A stretch of 64,000 nucleotides of DNA from assembly GCA_029851415.1 (NCBI GenBank), contig CM056744.1, positions 90,879,907 through 90,943,906 on the forward strand. Reading direction: 5' to 3'. Shown one piece after another: positions 61,783 to 64,000 of the stretch (its first letter is position 1; the number at the start of each line of letters is the position of its first letter). The stretch is from Eretmocerus hayati (taxonomy: Eukaryota > Arthropoda > Insecta > Hymenoptera > Aphelinidae). The position numbers and the translations under genes are program-made. The notes below the pieces were generated by a model. The model had not been told where the DNA came from. It did no database searches and saw only the letters and a program-made list of their open reading frames with translations.

Positions 61783-62433
61783 CTGGCACTTGCAGATCGG
61801 GCACCTAGGAACGTCGTAGAGAGCCTTTTTTGCAGAAGCTTCTCTGCGACGACGTCTACCCTCTTCTATTTCCTTGAAGTGCTGCATATTTTTCTTTTGG
61901 TCGAGCTGACGCTGGAGTTGGATCGCCCGAATTTTGGCGCATTTGGCCTCTATTTCAAGCTCTCTTAATTCTTCTTCCTCGCGCCTTTTCTTCTCTTCTT
62001 CTCTGCGAAGAGCTTCGCGGCGGCGTTCTCTGATGGCCTGAGCCTCATCGATCATGGCCAAGTCCTCCATGATGTCCTCGATGTGCTCAATTCTTTTTTC
62101 ACCGAAACGGTCAACGCTGGCTCTTCCATATTTGTCTTGGAATGCGAGGCATTCCGCTATCAAATCATCGGTGTCTGCCCTCTGATTCATTGTTTTCACT
62201 ATATGGTCGTCTATTCGACCCATGAGGATTTTGGCCTCATCCTCTTTGTTGTCAGCGTTGACACTCTCATCAGCGGGGGTGCTTGCTGTCGCGGCAGATA
62301 GTCGTGCCGCTTCAGCCTCTTCTTTGGCCAGCTGTTCCAGTTCTTCATTGAACAGGCGCATTTGCTCCATCGCCTCTCTCACCTCCTCTGGTGATTTTTC
62401 AGTGACCTCACTGCTGTCATTGAGGAAATCCAT
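61729..62433 (-). CDS. extra ORF of Ty3/gypsy element: coiled coil + Cys cluster
   Basis: A 234-residue ORF from ATG 62431-62433 (MDFLNDSS) follows the integrase ORF by about 130 nt in the position where env would sit. The N-terminal third is acidic with heptad-like Glu/Leu (EEVREAMEQMRLFNEELEQL). The middle has a long charged helix (RREALRREEEKKRREEEEL), surely coiled-coil. The C-terminus has a cysteine cluster CPICKCQGSNDPKDCPF that is not a standard CCHC knuckle. There is no signal peptide or membrane segment, so it is not an ordinary envelope protein. It could be a displaced Gag-like or accessory RNA-binding protein. Upstream in-frame sequence is stopped near 62475, so it is either translated separately or spliced. 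Confidence 0.7.
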   Translation of the reverse strand: MDFLNDSSEVTEKSPEEVREAMEQMRLFNEELEQLAKEEAEAARLSAATASTPADESVNADNKEDEAKILMGRIDDHIVKTMNQRADTDDLIAECLAFQDKYGRASVDRFGEKRIEHIEDIMEDLAMIDEAQAIRERRREALRREEEKKRREEEELRELEIEAKCAKIRAIQLQRQLDQKKNMQHFKEIEEGRRRRREASAKKALYDVPRCPICKCQGSNDPKDCPFEDRHDEQ

Positions 62434-62564
62434 TTCCTGGAACAAATTTTCTACGTTGTTTCCCCATATTTCTTTTTTCTATGGACAGACGTCCACTACA
62501 AAGAAAAAAGAGTTTTTCTACAAGAGTTCTACGACAAAATAGTGTAAGTTGGAAAATAGAATCA

Positions 62565-64000
62565 CTATTTTGCCAAGCGACTACTAGATCTAGTGCGCAT
62601 AGGGGATATACTTGACGCATTCAAGATCTTCTTTTTTGTCGATCCTTTTGGTCGGCCGCGCGGTCGTTTTGGCACCGGGTCGGTCGTATTTGGCGGGGTC
62701 ACTTTGACTATATTGTCATTCGACTCATGCCTAATTGAGGGCGCGAATTTTACGCGTTTTCTAGTAACTACGATTTTTGTTTTTCGCGGTCGTCCTCTTT
62801 TTTTGGTTAATTTTGGAGTATCTGTTTTTTGCGCAACGTTTTTTGCGGATCTGAGTACCCGACATGGACCTTGGTTGAACGAATCGTCGTCTAATGGGGC
62901 GATTATTGATTGTTCGATTTCAGGGTCGATTGGGGGCTCTTCGCCGTCGATGTAGGGTTTAAGGTCTTGGACATGCACTTTTCCGATGCTTTGGCCCGAT
63001 TCATCGGCCAGTTCGTAAACATTTGAACCGAGTCGAGCCAGGATGGTGAATTTGCCGTCGAATTTGGGTGCAAGTTTGCCTGTGATACCCTGAGCTTGTG
63101 ATGATAGGACTCTGTTACGCTTCCAAACAGCATCTCCTATTGCGTACTGAACATCACGTCGTTTTTTATTGTAGTATTGAGCTTGATGCTCGTGAGCTTT
63201 TTGCGAGTTGGTCATTGCGACCGTATGTAAGTCAGGCAATTTTAGCATATGTGCTTGCCAGTTACTTATTGCTTGCACTAGCTCTTTTTCAGCAGACGCG
63301 AGTTCTTGTTGACGTTTGAAGTTTTTCGGTGGAACTGGGTTACGTCCATAATTCATAAAAGCTGGACTGAGATGAGTCGAGTGCTGGACGCTTGTATTGT
63401 AAGCGAACTGGAGTTCGGTCACGTGTTCGTCCCAGCGACTATGTTTGTCCTCTAAGTATGCAATAATGGACGTTTTAATTGTTCTTATTATTCGTTCTGC
63501 TGGATTGCAATGAGCGGCGTAAGGTGGTATAGTCATATGTACAATCCCACGCTCCTGCAAGAACTTGTCTATTACTTTGTTTGAGTACTCTGGTCCGTTG
63601 TCGGACAGGAAAGTTTCAGGAGTACCAAAACGTAGAATTATTTTGGTGTCCAGAGCTTTACGCACAGTCAGTGCATTTGCTTTGCGAACTGGTACACATT
63701 CCATCCATTTTGAAAATAAGTCAATAAAGACTATCATATATTCATTGCCGTGAACACTGCGAGGGAACACGCAAGTGTCGGCTGCTACAACTTGCCATGG
63801 TCGTGTAATTGACCGTTTGCCCATGAGGCCGGCTGGTGCAAGTTGTTGCACTTTGCATTGCTGGCAAATTGTGCATTTTCTCACAAAATTTGCTACATCG
63901 TGGTATAAATTTGGCCAGAAGTAATGAATTATAACACGTTGATGTGTTTTAAATCGACCGAAATGGCCTGCTGTTACTTCTTCATGGCATTCTCTGAGGA
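62565..64000 (-). CDS. Ty3/gypsy Pol, integrase region (5' end outside window)
   Basis: The frame is open from the window edge to a stop at 62565 (478 visible codons including the stop). It starts in the HHCC zinc-binding domain (ECHEEVTAGHFG, then KCTICQQCK). The DDE core follows: D in VVAADTCVFP, D in FLSDNGPEY, E in NPAERIIRTIK. The C-terminal module has PKFDGKFTILARLGSNVYEL, typical of Ty3/gypsy. An unusual basic tail holds two RGRP AT-hook cores (about visible residues 401 and 447). No frameshift or stop interrupts the visible part, so it may be young. Integrase inserts the element's DNA into host chromosomes. Protease, RT and RNase H would lie beyond the window. Confidence 0.95.
   Translation of the reverse strand, partial: LRECHEEVTAGHFGRFKTHQRVIIHYFWPNLYHDVANFVRKCTICQQCKVQQLAPAGLMGKRSITRPWQVVAADTCVFPRSVHGNEYMIVFIDLFSKWMECVPVRKANALTVRKALDTKIILRFGTPETFLSDNGPEYSNKVIDKFLQERGIVHMTIPPYAAHCNPAERIIRTIKTSIIAYLEDKHSRWDEHVTELQFAYNTSVQHSTHLSPAFMNYGRNPVPPKNFKRQQELASAEKELVQAISNWQAHMLKLPDLHTVAMTNSQKAHEHQAQYYNKKRRDVQYAIGDAVWKRNRVLSSQAQGITGKLAPKFDGKFTILARLGSNVYELADESGQSIGKVHVQDLKPYIDGEEPPIDPEIEQSIIAPLDDDSFNQGPCRVLRSAKNVAQKTDTPKLTKKRGRPRKTKIVVTRKRVKFAPSIRHESNDNIVKVTPPNTTDPVPKRPRGRPKGSTKKKILNASSISPMRTRSSSRLAK

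Overview
The window reads as animal, most probably insect, genomic DNA. It is AT-leaning, very gene-poor and dominated by transposable elements and long inverted repeats. The only host coding sequence I can name is one 139-bp exon on the minus strand (38063-38201). It has consensus splice sites and encodes the start of a FAS1 domain closely resembling insect Fasciclin-1. I could not determine the species. The element types (CR1-like LINEs, tRNA-derived SINEs, Helitron/DINE-like elements, a Ty3/gypsy element) do not separate insect orders.

A GC-rich stretch on the same minus strand at 60.1-60.6 kb has the layout of a promoter. It contains a (GA)n tract, a TATAAAA box at 60349-60355, and then an ATG-free leader of about 200 nt that ends in a consensus GTGAGT donor at 60122. 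I infer this may be the start of Fas1 or of another minus-strand gene. If it is Fas1, then 38.2-60.1 kb is intron sequence and the lower coordinates are later introns or downstream DNA. I did not find the signal-peptide exon or any later FAS1 exon.

Layout: 1.75-2.64 kb, truncated CR1-like LINE with an internal inverted duplication. 7.9-10.4 kb, Helitron/DINE-like element; an inverted relative lies at 34.05-35.39 kb. 11.6 kb and 13.2 kb, LINE 3' remnants. 13.87-14.93 kb, four-unit hairpin element. 21.3-24.3 kb, inverted-repeat element holding about 30 copies of an 80-bp satellite. 29.98-30.76 kb, tRNA-SINE with a 16-bp target duplication. 31.9-35.7 kb, TTAA-flanked element with others nested in it. 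37.3-38.0 kb, TA-flanked element beside the Fas1 exon. 38.66-41.59 kb, a 2.9-kb palindrome flanked by 6-bp direct repeats. 42.3-44.2 kb, GGGGTCG-type element with a CR1-like insertion. 44.7-47.3 kb, TA-flanked foldback element carrying an acidic ORF. 52.7-53.4 kb, second SINE. 57.6-57.95 kb, TTAA-flanked palindromic MITE.

The right edge (about 60.6-64.0 kb, minus strand) is the 3' half of a Ty3/gypsy element. It contains an integrase with HHCC and DDE motifs and two AT-hooks, then a separate coiled-coil/cysteine-rich ORF. A striking cluster of GGTC-N3/4-GACC palindromes follows, and then a possible polypurine tract and short LTR. The palindrome cluster, the extra ORF and the many unrelated foldback elements are the least ordinary parts of the window.
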